The translations under genes and the position numbers were made by a program. Shown in pieces: positions 7,816-16,386 of a DNA stretch of 35,883 bases. How positions within the stretch are numbered: position 1 is the first letter of the stretch; each line of letters begins with the position of its first letter. Source of the stretch: JAUWKC01 sp035529895 (lineage in GTDB: Bacteria > Planctomycetota > Phycisphaerae > Sedimentisphaerales > Anaerobacaceae); the NCBI GenBank assembly GCA_035529895.1, contig DATKVV010000056.1, positions 1 to 35,883 of the forward strand. Reading direction: 5' to 3'. Under the pieces are notes generated by a model. The model was not told the origin of the DNA, ran no database searches, and saw nothing but the letters and a program-made list of their open reading frames with translations.

Positions 7816-8723
7816 AGGACTTTCTTTGCATAAAAGATTGTTCTGCCGAGCATCTCAAAGAACTGCTGGCCGAAAGCAGCAAGCTCAAGAGCCTGTACGC
7901 TTCCGGCGGCAGGGACTTGTGTCTTTCCGGGAAGGTGCTGGCCATGCTTTTCGAGAAGCCGAGCCTGCGCACGAGAATGAGCTTCCACGTGGCGATGACG
8001 GACCTCGGCGGCGATGCGGTTTACGTCAAGCCCGAAGACATTGGCGGCATCGGCAAACGCGAGCCCATAAAAGATATAGCAAGGGTCCTTAGCCGATACG
8101 TTGACGGCATTATGGCGCGGACGTTCGAGCACAGTTCCGTCACCGAATTGGCGGCCTTCGCAACGGTGCCGGTGATAAACGCGCTGACGGACTGGTCGCA
8201 TCCCTGTCAGGCCATGGCCGATGTGCTGACGATACAGGAGCATTGCGGCCGGCTGGAAGGGGTAAGAATTGCGTTCATTGGCGACGGCAACAATGTCGCC
8301 CGCTCTCTGGCCTTTGCGTGTGCTCGGCTCGGAATGAAGATGGCCATTGCTTCTCCGACCGGTTATGAGCTGGACGCCGAATCAATTCAGCAGGCAAATC
8401 TGACATTGGCCGGCGCGGTATCCCAGAATAATAATCCCGCCGAGGCTGTAGCCAGGGCCGATATTGTTTACACCGACACCTGGGTCAGTATGGGCCAGGA
8501 GAGCGAGAAACAAAAACGTATCAGGGATTTTGCCGGCTTTCAGGTGAACTCCGAATTGCTAAAATCCGCGCCGGGGGGCGCCAAGATTATGCACTGCCTG
8601 CCGGCTTATCGCGGCTTCGAGATTACCGATGAGGTCGCCGAGTCGGCCAATTCCATTATGTTCGACCAGGCCGAAAACCGCCTCCACTTCCAGAGAGCGC
8701 TATTGAAAAAGTTAATGAGTTGA
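7812..8723 (+). CDS. argF: Ornithine carbamoyltransferase
   Basis: A 303-aa transcarbamylase that makes citrulline from ornithine and carbamoyl phosphate. The carbamoyl-phosphate loop is SLRTR (51-55) in the FEKPSLRTRMSF context and HPCQ is at 130-133. The ornithine-binding DTWVSMGQE is at 222-230 and HCLPAYRG at 261-268, with Tyr where His is most frequent. The motifs are those of OTCases rather than aspartate carbamoyltransferase. The ATG overlaps the argD stop. Ends with TGA at 8721-8723, immediately before the next frame opens. Confidence 0.96.
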   Translation: MKDFLCIKDCSAEHLKELLAESSKLKSLYASGGRDLCLSGKVLAMLFEKPSLRTRMSFHVAMTDLGGDAVYVKPEDIGGIGKREPIKDIARVLSRYVDGIMARTFEHSSVTELAAFATVPVINALTDWSHPCQAMADVLTIQEHCGRLEGVRIAFIGDGNNVARSLAFACARLGMKMAIASPTGYELDAESIQQANLTLAGAVSQNNNPAEAVARADIVYTDTWVSMGQESEKQKRIRDFAGFQVNSELLKSAPGGAKIMHCLPAYRGFEITDEVAESANSIMFDQAENRLHFQRALLKKLMS

Positions 8724-8751
8724 GGACCTGACAAACGAGCAGAAAAGACTT

Positions 8752-9108
8752 TTGCTGAAAATATTGACCAACGGTAATTGGAGTGTTCATAAGGTAAATA
8801 CTTATTGGTTCTTGGGGTTTATCGAGGTAATGGAAGACCAATATTTGCCGGATTACATTACACAAAACTACGAAGTCTTCGACAGGTTCACATTTGACTA
8901 CATCTTCAGGAGATTGTTGGCCGACGGTTACAACCATGAAAACGCGATGGATACCATACTTCATAACTGTGTACTGAGTGCTCTGGTTATGCAGGAAAGA
9001 ATATACAACCGATATTATTTTGAAATTTGCGTTAGTCAGACAGTTTCGCCTGACTTGGCGGGTTTGCAAAGGGATATTTTTAGCAAGGCTTTGACAAATT
9101 CGAACTAA
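8752..9108 (+). CDS. Small hypothetical protein between argF and rdgB
   Basis: About 118 aa from a TTG at 8752; the frame is open from 8719 without any ATG or GTG. The upstream residues (DLTNEQKRLL) look like the genuine beginning of a protein, so initiation may be at CTG 8728 or another non-standard codon. The sequence is aromatic- and Tyr/Phe-rich (FDRFTFDYIFRRLLADGY), probably a small helical cytoplasmic protein. I recognise no domain. It starts within 30 nt of the argF stop and is followed by rdgB, so it belongs to the operon by position. Confidence 0.65.
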   Translation: MLKILTNGNWSVHKVNTYWFLGFIEVMEDQYLPDYITQNYEVFDRFTFDYIFRRLLADGYNHENAMDTILHNCVLSALVMQERIYNRYYFEICVSQTVSPDLAGLQRDIFSKALTNSN

Positions 9109-9154
9109 GTTTCAAGAAAAGTTCAGAAATTGCCGGGCACTTTAGGTTTAAAAA

Positions 9155-9784
9155 CTGGTTTCTGCCACAAAGAAAAAGATTCTGGTTGCGACGACCAATT
9201 TGGCGAAATTCGCCGAGCTCAAATCGATGCTCGGGGAGTGCGTCGAGTGGGTTAGTCTGACCGATTTTGGCCGAATGCGCAAGGTCAGAGAGGACGGCCA
9301 GACCTTTGTCGATAATGCCTGTAAAAAAGCCATCGGCTACGCGAAAAAGACGCAGTTGTGGACTATCGCCGACGACTCGGGCCTGATGATTGACGCCCTC
9401 GACGGCGCACCGGGCGTAAAATCAGCGCGTTTTTCGGGAGCAAAAGGCAAGAACAGAAAACTGCTCGACCACAAGAATATGGCCAAGGTCCTCGACCTTC
9501 TCAGGGACGTCCCCAAAGAACAAAGGACGGCAAGATTCGTCTGCAGTCTTTGCCTGGCGACCCCCGATGAAATTATGATTGCAACCGAGGGGACTTTGGA
9601 GGGGATAATAACCGACAAAGAAATTGGTAAGAACGGCTTCGGCTATGACCCGATTTTTTTCGTGCCCGAGCTTAATAAAACCGTTGCCCAATTGACCCGT
9701 AAACAAAAGAACGCCATCTCTCACCGCGGCAACGCCATCCGAAAGTTAAAGCCTTTTCTCGAGCAGCTTCTTGAGAACAGTTAA
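9155..9784 (+). CDS. rdgB: dITP/XTP pyrophosphatase (non-canonical NTPase)
   Basis: A HAM1/RdgB-family enzyme that removes ITP, dITP and XTP from the nucleotide pool. The first ordinary start codon in frame is TTG at 9200, but this would cut off KKKILVATTN, the conserved N-terminal strand and nucleotide-binding T-T-N. I therefore extend to CTG 9155, which has AGG at 9144-9146 about 8 nt upstream; CTG 9182 or ATT 9179 are other options. Other family motifs are present: DDSGLMIDALDGAPGVKSAR (catalytic DDSGL), GKNGFGYDPIFF, and ISHRGNA near the end. Family identity is firm, the exact start is not. Confidence 0.9.
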   Translation: MVSATKKKILVATTNLAKFAELKSMLGECVEWVSLTDFGRMRKVREDGQTFVDNACKKAIGYAKKTQLWTIADDSGLMIDALDGAPGVKSARFSGAKGKNRKLLDHKNMAKVLDLLRDVPKEQRTARFVCSLCLATPDEIMIATEGTLEGIITDKEIGKNGFGYDPIFFVPELNKTVAQLTRKQKNAISHRGNAIRKLKPFLEQLLENS

Positions 9785-9837
9785 ACCGGATTTCCCAGGC
9801 AAATCCGTGCAAAAAGGTAAAATTTTTATAATATAGA

Positions 9838-10020
9838 GCCTGTGGCGGCCGCTCACTTCGAACCTTGCGGGAAGAGTCAGTCAAGATTGGAGCCAAGGTC
9901 ATAAGCCATGCCCGCTATGCGGCGTTTCAGATGGCAGAGGTTCTGGTATCGAGGTCCCTGTTCCATGAAATCCTTACAAAGATTCATCAATTGAAATCAG
10001 TTCCAATCGGATACGACTAA
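9838..10020 (+). pseudogene. C-terminal remnant of an IS1380-family transposase
   Basis: Reading 9838-10020 in frame gives about 60 residues ending in a stop. They include LRTLREESVKIGAK, SHARYAAFQMAEVLVSR and SLFHEILTKIHQL, which I recognise as the C-terminal end of IS1380-type DDE transposases, where an I-G-A-K-V-x-x-H-A-R-Y-x-x-F-Q-M-A-E-V signature is typical. The frame closes upstream at a TAA (9829-9831), so over 80% of the transposase is missing. It is a dead fragment left by an insertion and deletion between rdgB and the AT-rich gene that follows. Terminal inverted repeats were not found. Confidence 0.8.
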
Positions 10021-10259
10021 TGCTGAAAATTGCTGAAAAACTTAAATTTACGAAGGTCAAGGCGGTCAAGGTCTGTGCACAAGCAGGAATCGGCAGAAAA
10101 CCGGGGCATAATAATCTGTGTTTTTGTGGTATTTTTCAGAAAAATGGCCAAAAAATTAAAGGTTTATGTTACGTTTTGGATTTTACTACATCTTACTGTA
10201 CGTTGAGATGTGAAAACCGCGTTTTTTAAGTGTTTAAATGGGAAATGACAGTTTAAAGC
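10021..10259. other. Non-coding stretch after the transposase remnant
   Basis: AT-rich DNA between the transposase stop and the next gene. The 69-codon frame at 10020-10229 starts on the transposase stop and lacks a ribosome-binding site and protein-like sequence. I regard it as probable 3' non-coding end of the former insertion sequence. Short self-complementary AAAACCGCGTTTTT occurs near 10213-10226. Confidence 0.4.
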
Positions 10260-10272
10260 AAGGAGAATGGGA

Positions 10273-11328
10273 ATGTGGAAGCGTAATTACCTAACACTTT
10301 TTATCATAAGCTTATTGATATCACATACCACACTGGCTATTCAACCATCGGCATCCGATTTAGTGGATAAGTACACCCAAGCGCTTGATTCAACTAAGAG
10401 TTTTATCGAACATTATGAAAAAACTACAGATTTTAGCTGGCGATTATTAAGGGGTCGTTCAGGAAAGCTTCAAGATAGTGGAAAGAGTTTCACACGGGGA
10501 CAGATAAAGCATGATGACCAACGTATCTATTGCCAGGAATATAATTGGGGTGATTTTAATCTTAGATATAAGGACCTGCCCAAGGACAAGCCATATTACC
10601 GTTGCAATATAGCAGACGGCAGGGATAAGAAAATCTATTCTAACAACAAATGGATCAACGATTCTAAAAGCTCAGGGTCGGCTGCCCGAGAGCCATATCT
10701 AAGAGAAGAGAAAGTGAGCCTTAGTCGACATTTCGGGATTTCGTATATAGTAGGATATATTGGCAGTGATGAACGACTGGATGCAATACTTCGCAAAGCA
10801 GATCGTATTTCGGTACGCAAGAAAACCCAAAATATAAGAGGTTCCGAGTGTTTTGTAATTGACGCGGATACAAAGTGCGGCAGATATTCAGTCTGGTTAG
10901 ATCCTGAACACGGCTATCATCCAGCTAAAATACGGCATCACGCTAAAGAAGGCGAGTATAACCACTCTCATCTATTAACTAAGGGGGAAACTGCGAGTGC
11001 ATATTTAAATACTGTTCGCTTCGAAAAGATCGATGACATCTGGGTTCCTATGGACGCAAATTCAGGTTGTTATAACGTTGCGCATCAAGGGCAATTTGTA
11101 AAGGAGGATTATCATTACAAGCGAACGCAGTTTATATTGAATCCTGACCATGATAAGCTGGGTTCTTTTGCAGACCCGATTTTAGAAGACCCGAATAATG
11201 ATCCGGAACTGAGAAATGGAACGCCTGTGAGACTGCGCGGCGTGCCGACACGATATACCTGGCGGGATGGCAAAGTAGTTGATGCCAATGGAGCAGTAAT
11301 TATAGATGGCAGGAAAGGTAAAAAGTAA
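10273..11328 (+). CDS. Secreted LolA-like (outer-membrane lipoprotein-sorting-fold) protein
   Basis: A 351-aa exported protein. I choose ATG 10273 because AAGGAG (10260-10265) is 7 nt before it; the ATG at 10267 is too close. Residues 1-23 are a signal peptide (MWKRNYLTLF, hydrophobic core, LA-I). The mature part, beginning with a helical SASDLVDKYTQALDSTKSF and followed by beta-rich sequence, resembles LolA/LolB-fold proteins seen in multiple copies in planctomycetes. Near the C-terminus YTWRDGKVVDANG is the style of such secreted proteins. The gene is visibly richer in A+T than its neighbours and sits beside a dead IS1380 fragment, suggesting separate acquisition. Fold assignment is tentative and no function is claimed. 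Confidence 0.75.
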   Translation: MWKRNYLTLFIISLLISHTTLAIQPSASDLVDKYTQALDSTKSFIEHYEKTTDFSWRLLRGRSGKLQDSGKSFTRGQIKHDDQRIYCQEYNWGDFNLRYKDLPKDKPYYRCNIADGRDKKIYSNNKWINDSKSSGSAAREPYLREEKVSLSRHFGISYIVGYIGSDERLDAILRKADRISVRKKTQNIRGSECFVIDADTKCGRYSVWLDPEHGYHPAKIRHHAKEGEYNHSHLLTKGETASAYLNTVRFEKIDDIWVPMDANSGCYNVAHQGQFVKEDYHYKRTQFILNPDHDKLGSFADPILEDPNNDPELRNGTPVRLRGVPTRYTWRDGKVVDANGAVIIDGRKGKK

Positions 11329-11635
11329 AAAACCGGGAAAATCCCAAAATGGTGAAAAGCGCGAAAGAGGGGGCCAAGTTTAACGTGTTGTAGAAGTCAA
11401 AGAAGCGCCTAAAAAGGAGCCACCGCATTGGCCGATACCAAGTGTATGGAAATGGTTCCAGATGCATGTCAGAATAAACAGTAAGCGACCAGACCATAAA
11501 GAACGTCTAAACATTTGTGTCCGTCCGGCGAATGGGTTATATTCACAGCAAAATTGGGTTCTTTCCCGGCCCGCTTTCATGGCCGCAGGCTCTTGAATGA
11601 AAAATACCGCCCAACATAACCGGGGAGACGAGACT
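11329..11635. other. Intergenic region before the methyltransferase
   Basis: No convincing gene. One plus-strand frame is open from 11382 to a TGA at 11594-11596 and reads somewhat protein-like (HWPIPSVWKWFQMHV) but has no suitable start. It may be a decayed gene fragment or chance. No promoter or terminator is clear. Confidence 0.35.
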
Positions 11636-13150
11636 ATGGCACAGACAGACCAAAGAACGTTATTCAATCTGGACCGGCCATTCGATGGCAAGACCTTCAA
11701 AAAACTTATGCAGGACGGCGGATACTGCGAGACAGCGCTGGCCGAGACTCTGGGCATATCGTGCGCGCACGAGCGGCAGGATGTAGAGGTCGTCTATCGA
11801 CGCGTCCGGACGGACAGCCCCTATAATATCCTGGTCCGGCTGTTCTGGCTGGGACGGGGCGTTTCGGAATCTGTGGTTCGTCGAGAGCTGCCCGGCCTAG
11901 ACGTCGAGGCCCTTGAAGCAACCGGCCTGCTGGCGCGTTGCGATGGGATGGTCCGCTCGAATGTGAGGCTGGGTCCATACCACGAGCTGCTGCTGGCGAG
12001 CGATTTCGGTCCGGATACCGGCCACGAGATGCCCGCCGACCACGTTCTCGGAGTAGGGGCGGCCTCCGTGACCCTCGCCAGTCTGACGGTCCGCCGAAAT
12101 GTGGAAACGGCGCTGGACCTCGGTACCGGAGCCGGCATACAGGCCTTTCTTGCCGCCCGTCATGCCGACCGCGTCGTCGGTACGGATACCAATCCGCGGG
12201 CGCTGAACTTTGCAATGTTCAATGCCAGACTCAACGTGATAGACAATGTCGTATGGCGCCAGGGCAGTTTCTACGAACCAGTGGCCGACGAGCAGTTCAA
12301 TCTTATTGCGGCCAATCCTCCCTTCGTGATTTCGCCCGAGTCGCGGTTTATCTTTCGTGACACCGGCCTGCCGGGCGATGCCGTCTCGGAACAGGTGGTG
12401 CGCGGAGCCTCCGAGAGACTTAAACAAGGAGGTTTCGCCTGCATACTGTTCAACTGGCACCATAAGGGCGACGAGAGCTGGGATTCTCGACCGCAAAGCT
12501 GGGTGGCGGATAGCGGTTGTGACTGCTGGGTGGTGTCTTTTAAGTCCACGGACGCCCTGAGTTATGCAGCCGACTGGGTGGGAAGCACCGTAGGGCGCAG
12601 CTCGCGGGACTATGGACGGTATCTGGATGAATGGATGGCCTATTATGAACAGATGGGTATCCAGCGGATTGGTGCCGGAGCGATGGTTATGCGCAAGCGA
12701 ACCGGGCAGGCCAATTGGTTCCGAGCGCACGCACTCGACAGAGGCAGTTGTACAGGGTCCGCCGCCGAACAGATCGAGCGCATATTCGCTACGGAGGACC
12801 TGCTTGAGGCCCTTGATGACGGACAGTTGCTGGAGCAGCATCTGGTTTTCGACAAGCACCACCGCCTTGAGCACCAGTTATGCATTGAAAGCGGCCGCTG
12901 GACGGTCGGAGTACAACGCCTTTACGCCTCCGAGGGGGTTCCGTTTGCCGGCAACGTGGATATGTATATTGAGAGCCTGCTGGCCGGCTGTACCGGCCAA
13001 AAGACCTTGCGCGAAGTCATCAAGGAAACAGCGCCTCGCATACAGGCTGACCCCAAGGAACTCACGCCTGCCTGCCTGAACGTGATTCGCAAGCTTATGC
13101 AGTCGGGGTTCTTGAGTTCGGTGGGCGGTCCCCGCCCGTCGAATCCTTAG
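11636..13150 (+). CDS. Class I SAM-dependent methyltransferase
   Basis: A 504-aa protein. ATG 11636 is preferred over 11597 because GGGGAG (11622-11627) lies 8 nt upstream. Residues 1-135 are an N-terminal helical/winged region with a degraded-helix look (LVRLFWLGRGVSESVVRREL). The SAM-binding motif ALDLGTGAGIQA is at 159-170, the acidic motif GTDTNPRAL at 182-190, and NPPF at 227-230, the signature of methyltransferases acting on amide or exocyclic amino groups (PrmC, RlmG, N6-adenine types). About 200 residues follow, ending in a small helical domain. Substrate is unknown; an rRNA, protein Gln or small molecule is possible. It precedes the T6SS operon by 355 nt and may be unrelated to it. 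Confidence 0.88.
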   Translation: MAQTDQRTLFNLDRPFDGKTFKKLMQDGGYCETALAETLGISCAHERQDVEVVYRRVRTDSPYNILVRLFWLGRGVSESVVRRELPGLDVEALEATGLLARCDGMVRSNVRLGPYHELLLASDFGPDTGHEMPADHVLGVGAASVTLASLTVRRNVETALDLGTGAGIQAFLAARHADRVVGTDTNPRALNFAMFNARLNVIDNVVWRQGSFYEPVADEQFNLIAANPPFVISPESRFIFRDTGLPGDAVSEQVVRGASERLKQGGFACILFNWHHKGDESWDSRPQSWVADSGCDCWVVSFKSTDALSYAADWVGSTVGRSSRDYGRYLDEWMAYYEQMGIQRIGAGAMVMRKRTGQANWFRAHALDRGSCTGSAAEQIERIFATEDLLEALDDGQLLEQHLVFDKHHRLEHQLCIESGRWTVGVQRLYASEGVPFAGNVDMYIESLLAGCTGQKTLREVIKETAPRIQADPKELTPACLNVIRKLMQSGFLSSVGGPRPSNP

Positions 13151-13233
13151 AAAACTTGGAGAAACGCACTATCCTGCAATTCGGCTCATTTTAGAAAAGT
13201 AGCGTATCGCTGTAACCAACTCTGGAAAAAAGA

Positions 13234-13261
13234 TTGACACAGTGGGGCAGATTAGTATAAA
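13234..13261 (+). promoter_or_regulatory. Predicted promoter of the clpV-vgrG operon
   Basis: TTGACA (13234-13239) matches the -35 consensus perfectly and TATAAA (13256-13261) the -10 in five of six bases, spaced 16 bp. The expected transcript would begin near 13268 and have a leader of about 240 nt before clpV. The leader (13268-13505) contains only a doubtful 65-codon frame. Confidence 0.55.
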
Positions 13262-13505
13262 AGTGTATGCAACGGCGGCAAGCACTAACATGGGAACGTC
13301 TGAGCCAGGGGGCTGGTTCAGGGTTTTTTGAAGAATTGCCGACAGGTTGGCAGCCGTTAACCGGAGTTTCAAGAAGTGTGCTCGGCATTTGGAAAAGAGG
13401 AGCCGGCATAAAGCAGGTCATTGACCCGGCCCTTCTTCAAAGAAGTCCCAATGCCCGGCAGTGAACTTTATTCAGTATACGCCAAGACGGCAAGAGGATA
13501 GAACA

Positions 13506-16280
13506 ATGGCTGAAATCAATCGCGCATCTCTATTCGGCAAACTTAACAGTCTGGGTTATAAAGCTATCGAAAGCGCTACAGTGTTCTGCAAGCTGCGAGG
13601 CAACCCCTATGTGGAGCTGGTCCATTGGCTGTACCAGATTCTCAAATTGCCCGATTCGGACCTGCACCGTATTATACGCCACTTCGAGATAGACCCTTCC
13701 CGCCTCGCCAAGGACATGACCGACGAACTGGACCGGCTGCCGCGGGGGTCGACCTCAATTTCAGACCTTTCCTCCCATCTTGAAGATTCTGTAGAGCGAG
13801 GATGGGTGTACGGAAGCCTGATGTTCAAGGAATCCCAGATTCGGACGGGGCACTTGGTTGTCGGCATTCTCAAGACCAGCACCCTGAAGAACGTGCTGTT
13901 GCGCATCTCGAAGGAGTTCGACAAAATCAAGCTGGAACAGTTAACGGACAGTTTCGCAAAAATCGTCGCGGGCTCGCCGGAGGAGTCTATGAGAGCAACA
14001 GATGGCAGTTCTCTCAGAGCCGAGGCAGAAGCCGGGGCGGGCACCGGAGAGATGGCGCCTGCCGCGATGGGCAAGCAGGAAGCCCTCGCGAAGTTCTCGG
14101 TGGACCTTACGGAAAAGGCTCGCAGCGGCCAAATGGACCCCATCGTCGGACGCGACGAAGAAATCCGCCAGATAATCGACATTCTGATGCGCCGCCGTCA
14201 AAACAATCCGATTCTGACGGGGGAGGCCGGCGTCGGCAAGACCGCCGTCGTTGAAGGCTTTGCACAGCGTATCGCCGCCGGCGACGTGCCGCCGTCTCTC
14301 AAGGACGTCTCGGTCCGCGTGCTCGATGTAGGTCTGCTTCAGGCCGGCGCAAGCATGAAAGGCGAATTCGAAAATCGCCTCCGCCAGGTCATAGAAGAGG
14401 TGCAAAGCTCCCCCAAACCTATTATCCTGTTTATCGACGAGGCACATACCCTGATCGGCGCCGGCGGCGCGGCGGGTACAGGTGATGCCGCCAACCTGCT
14501 CAAGCCAGCTTTGGCTCGCGGCACCCTGCGGACCATTGCGGCCACCACCTGGTCGGAGTACAAGAGGTATATCGAAAAAGACCCCGCCCTGACCCGCAGA
14601 TTCCAGGTGGTCAAGGTTGACGAGCCAGAGGAGAAAAAGGCATTAGGGATGATGAGAGCATTGGCCTCGAACCTTGAGCAGCACCACCGGATCCAGATTC
14701 TTGATGAAGCCTTGGATGCGGCGGTTCGTCTCTCGCACCGCTATATCCCGGAACGGCAACTGCCCGATAAGGCTGTAAGTCTGACCGACACTGCGTGTGC
14801 GAGAGTCGCTATCAGTCAGCACGCCGTGCCGCCCGAGCTCGAAGACTGCCGACGGCGCATTCAGGCATTGGAGACGGAACTGCGAATTCTCGCCAGAGAA
14901 ACGGCTACCGGCATCGACCACGAGGTCCGAGAGGCAGAAACCAACGAGAAACTCCGCGTTGAGCACGAAAGATTGACCGAACTCGAGAGCAGGTGGTCAA
15001 AAGAAAAAGAGCTGGTTGACGCTATCCTGGAGATTCGCGCCAAACTGCGTACGAGCGGCGACGGCACCATCGAACAGGCAAAAGTGGGCGAAAAAGACAA
15101 AGCGAAAGGCCAGGCCGAGCAGCCCGCTGCAACCGATGCAAGCGAGCCTGCCGAGGCGGCCCCCGAACCTGATGAATCAGTCAAAGAAGACAGGCAAGAA
15201 CTACTGACCAAACTAAGAACGCTGCAGCAGCAACTCGATGAGCTGCAGGGCGACAAACCACTTATCCTGCCGTGTGTTGATGCGAAAGCCGTCGGCGCGG
15301 TAGTTGCTGGTTGGACGGGTATTCCCGTCGGCGGAATGGTAAAGGACGAAATCGAAGCCGTCCTTCATCTGGCCGATACGCTGCGTGAACGTGTCATTGG
15401 CCAGGACTACGCACTCGAAGCAGTTGCCAAACGGATAAGAACATCGCGTGCCGGCATAGAGAACCCGAACAGACCTATAGGGGTAATGTTCCTTGTAGGG
15501 CCAAGTGGCGTCGGCAAGACCGAAACGGCGCTTGCTTTGGCTGAAGCGTTGTACGGAGGTGAAAGTAATCTGATCACCATCAATATGAGCGAATTCCAGG
15601 AAGCCCATACGGTCTCAACGCTCAAAGGCTCACCTCCGGGATATGTCGGATACGGCGAAGGCGGCGTGCTCACGGAGGCGGTGCGACGTCGTCCCTATAG
15701 TATCGTCCTGCTTGACGAAGTTGAAAAAGCGCACAAAGATGTACACGAAATATTTTTCCAGGTGTTCGACAAGGGCCGGATGGAAGACGCCGAGGGACGC
15801 CTGATCGATTTCAAGAATACAATCATTCTGCTGACGAGCAATGTCGGCACCGAACTGATTATGGATATGTGCAAAGACCCCAAGCTGATGCCCGACCCCG
15901 ACGCCGTATGCAAGGCTCTCCGCAAGCCTTTGCTTAAGGTCTTTCCTGCAGCCCTCCTCGGCCGTCTTGTGGTCGTGCCCTATTATCCAATCACTGACGA
16001 AACCCTGAGGCTTATTATTCGCCTGCAGTTGGGACGCATTGCCCGCCGCACCAAGGAAAACCACAAGATACCGTTTACTTATGATGATAACGTCGTTGAC
16101 CTCATTGCCTCTCGTTGCACTGAGGTCGAAAGCGGCGCCCGAATGGTTGATGCCATCCTGACCAACACAGTCCTTCCGGAAATCGGCCAGGAACTTCTCA
16201 CCCGGCTTATGGAGGGCAAAACCGCAAAGCGCGTGCACGTGGGAACCAAAAACAGCCAGCTTACTTACTCATTCGACTGA
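13506..16280 (+). CDS. clpV: T6SS AAA+ ATPase ClpV (TssH)
   Basis: A 924-aa Clp/Hsp100 ATPase that disassembles contracted T6SS sheaths. ATG 13506 has AGAGGA (13493-13498) 7 nt upstream and starts the protein where ClpV proteins start. The N-domain (1-150) reads LFGKLNSLGYKAIESA and VELVHWLYQILKL, as in ClpV rather than ClpB. D1 has Walker A GEAGVGKT (239-246) and Walker B IILFIDEAH (306-314). D2 has GPSGVGKT (665-672) and IVLLDE (733-738). A coiled-coil middle region is followed by a low-complexity acidic/Ala/Pro insert (about 525-567) before AGWTGIPVGG. Without TssB/TssC nearby, identity rests on sequence and on vgrG immediately downstream. Confidence 0.95.
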   Translation: MAEINRASLFGKLNSLGYKAIESATVFCKLRGNPYVELVHWLYQILKLPDSDLHRIIRHFEIDPSRLAKDMTDELDRLPRGSTSISDLSSHLEDSVERGWVYGSLMFKESQIRTGHLVVGILKTSTLKNVLLRISKEFDKIKLEQLTDSFAKIVAGSPEESMRATDGSSLRAEAEAGAGTGEMAPAAMGKQEALAKFSVDLTEKARSGQMDPIVGRDEEIRQIIDILMRRRQNNPILTGEAGVGKTAVVEGFAQRIAAGDVPPSLKDVSVRVLDVGLLQAGASMKGEFENRLRQVIEEVQSSPKPIILFIDEAHTLIGAGGAAGTGDAANLLKPALARGTLRTIAATTWSEYKRYIEKDPALTRRFQVVKVDEPEEKKALGMMRALASNLEQHHRIQILDEALDAAVRLSHRYIPERQLPDKAVSLTDTACARVAISQHAVPPELEDCRRRIQALETELRILARETATGIDHEVREAETNEKLRVEHERLTELESRWSKEKELVDAILEIRAKLRTSGDGTIEQAKVGEKDKAKGQAEQPAATDASEPAEAAPEPDESVKEDRQELLTKLRTLQQQLDELQGDKPLILPCVDAKAVGAVVAGWTGIPVGGMVKDEIEAVLHLADTLRERVIGQDYALEAVAKRIRTSRAGIENPNRPIGVMFLVGPSGVGKTETALALAEALYGGESNLITINMSEFQEAHTVSTLKGSPPGYVGYGEGGVLTEAVRRRPYSIVLLDEVEKAHKDVHEIFFQVFDKGRMEDAEGRLIDFKNTIILLTSNVGTELIMDMCKDPKLMPDPDAVCKALRKPLLKVFPAALLGRLVVVPYYPITDETLRLIIRLQLGRIARRTKENHKIPFTYDDNVVDLIASRCTEVESGARMVDAILTNTVLPEIGQELLTRLMEGKTAKRVHVGTKNSQLTYSFD

Positions 16281-16386
16281 TGCGTGCAGCCGCCAGATGC
16301 AACAAGGGCCGAGACGATAACCGTTGCAGTCAGGGGATGACCTGTGTAAAATGAGTTTTGCTTGGCTTTATTAAATCGACTATGCG

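Noticed and set aside
9787..9807. Perfect 7-bp hairpin CGGATTT/AAATCCG right after rdgB
   Set aside because: Followed by an A-rich stretch rather than T, so termination is not supported; could be a weak rho-independent or processing structure.
10020..10229. 69-codon plus frame after the transposase remnant
   Set aside because: Its ATG overlaps the transposase stop, there is no ribosome-binding site and the sequence resembles no protein; more likely IS end sequence.
11382..11596. Open frame with protein-like text (HWPIPSVWKWFQ) before the methyltransferase
   Set aside because: No start codon in a sensible place and no family recognised; possibly a decayed fragment but not supportable as a gene.
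13267..13464. 65-codon plus frame in the leader before clpV
   Set aside because: It begins at the predicted transcription start itself, has no ribosome-binding site and no recognisable features; kept as leader DNA.
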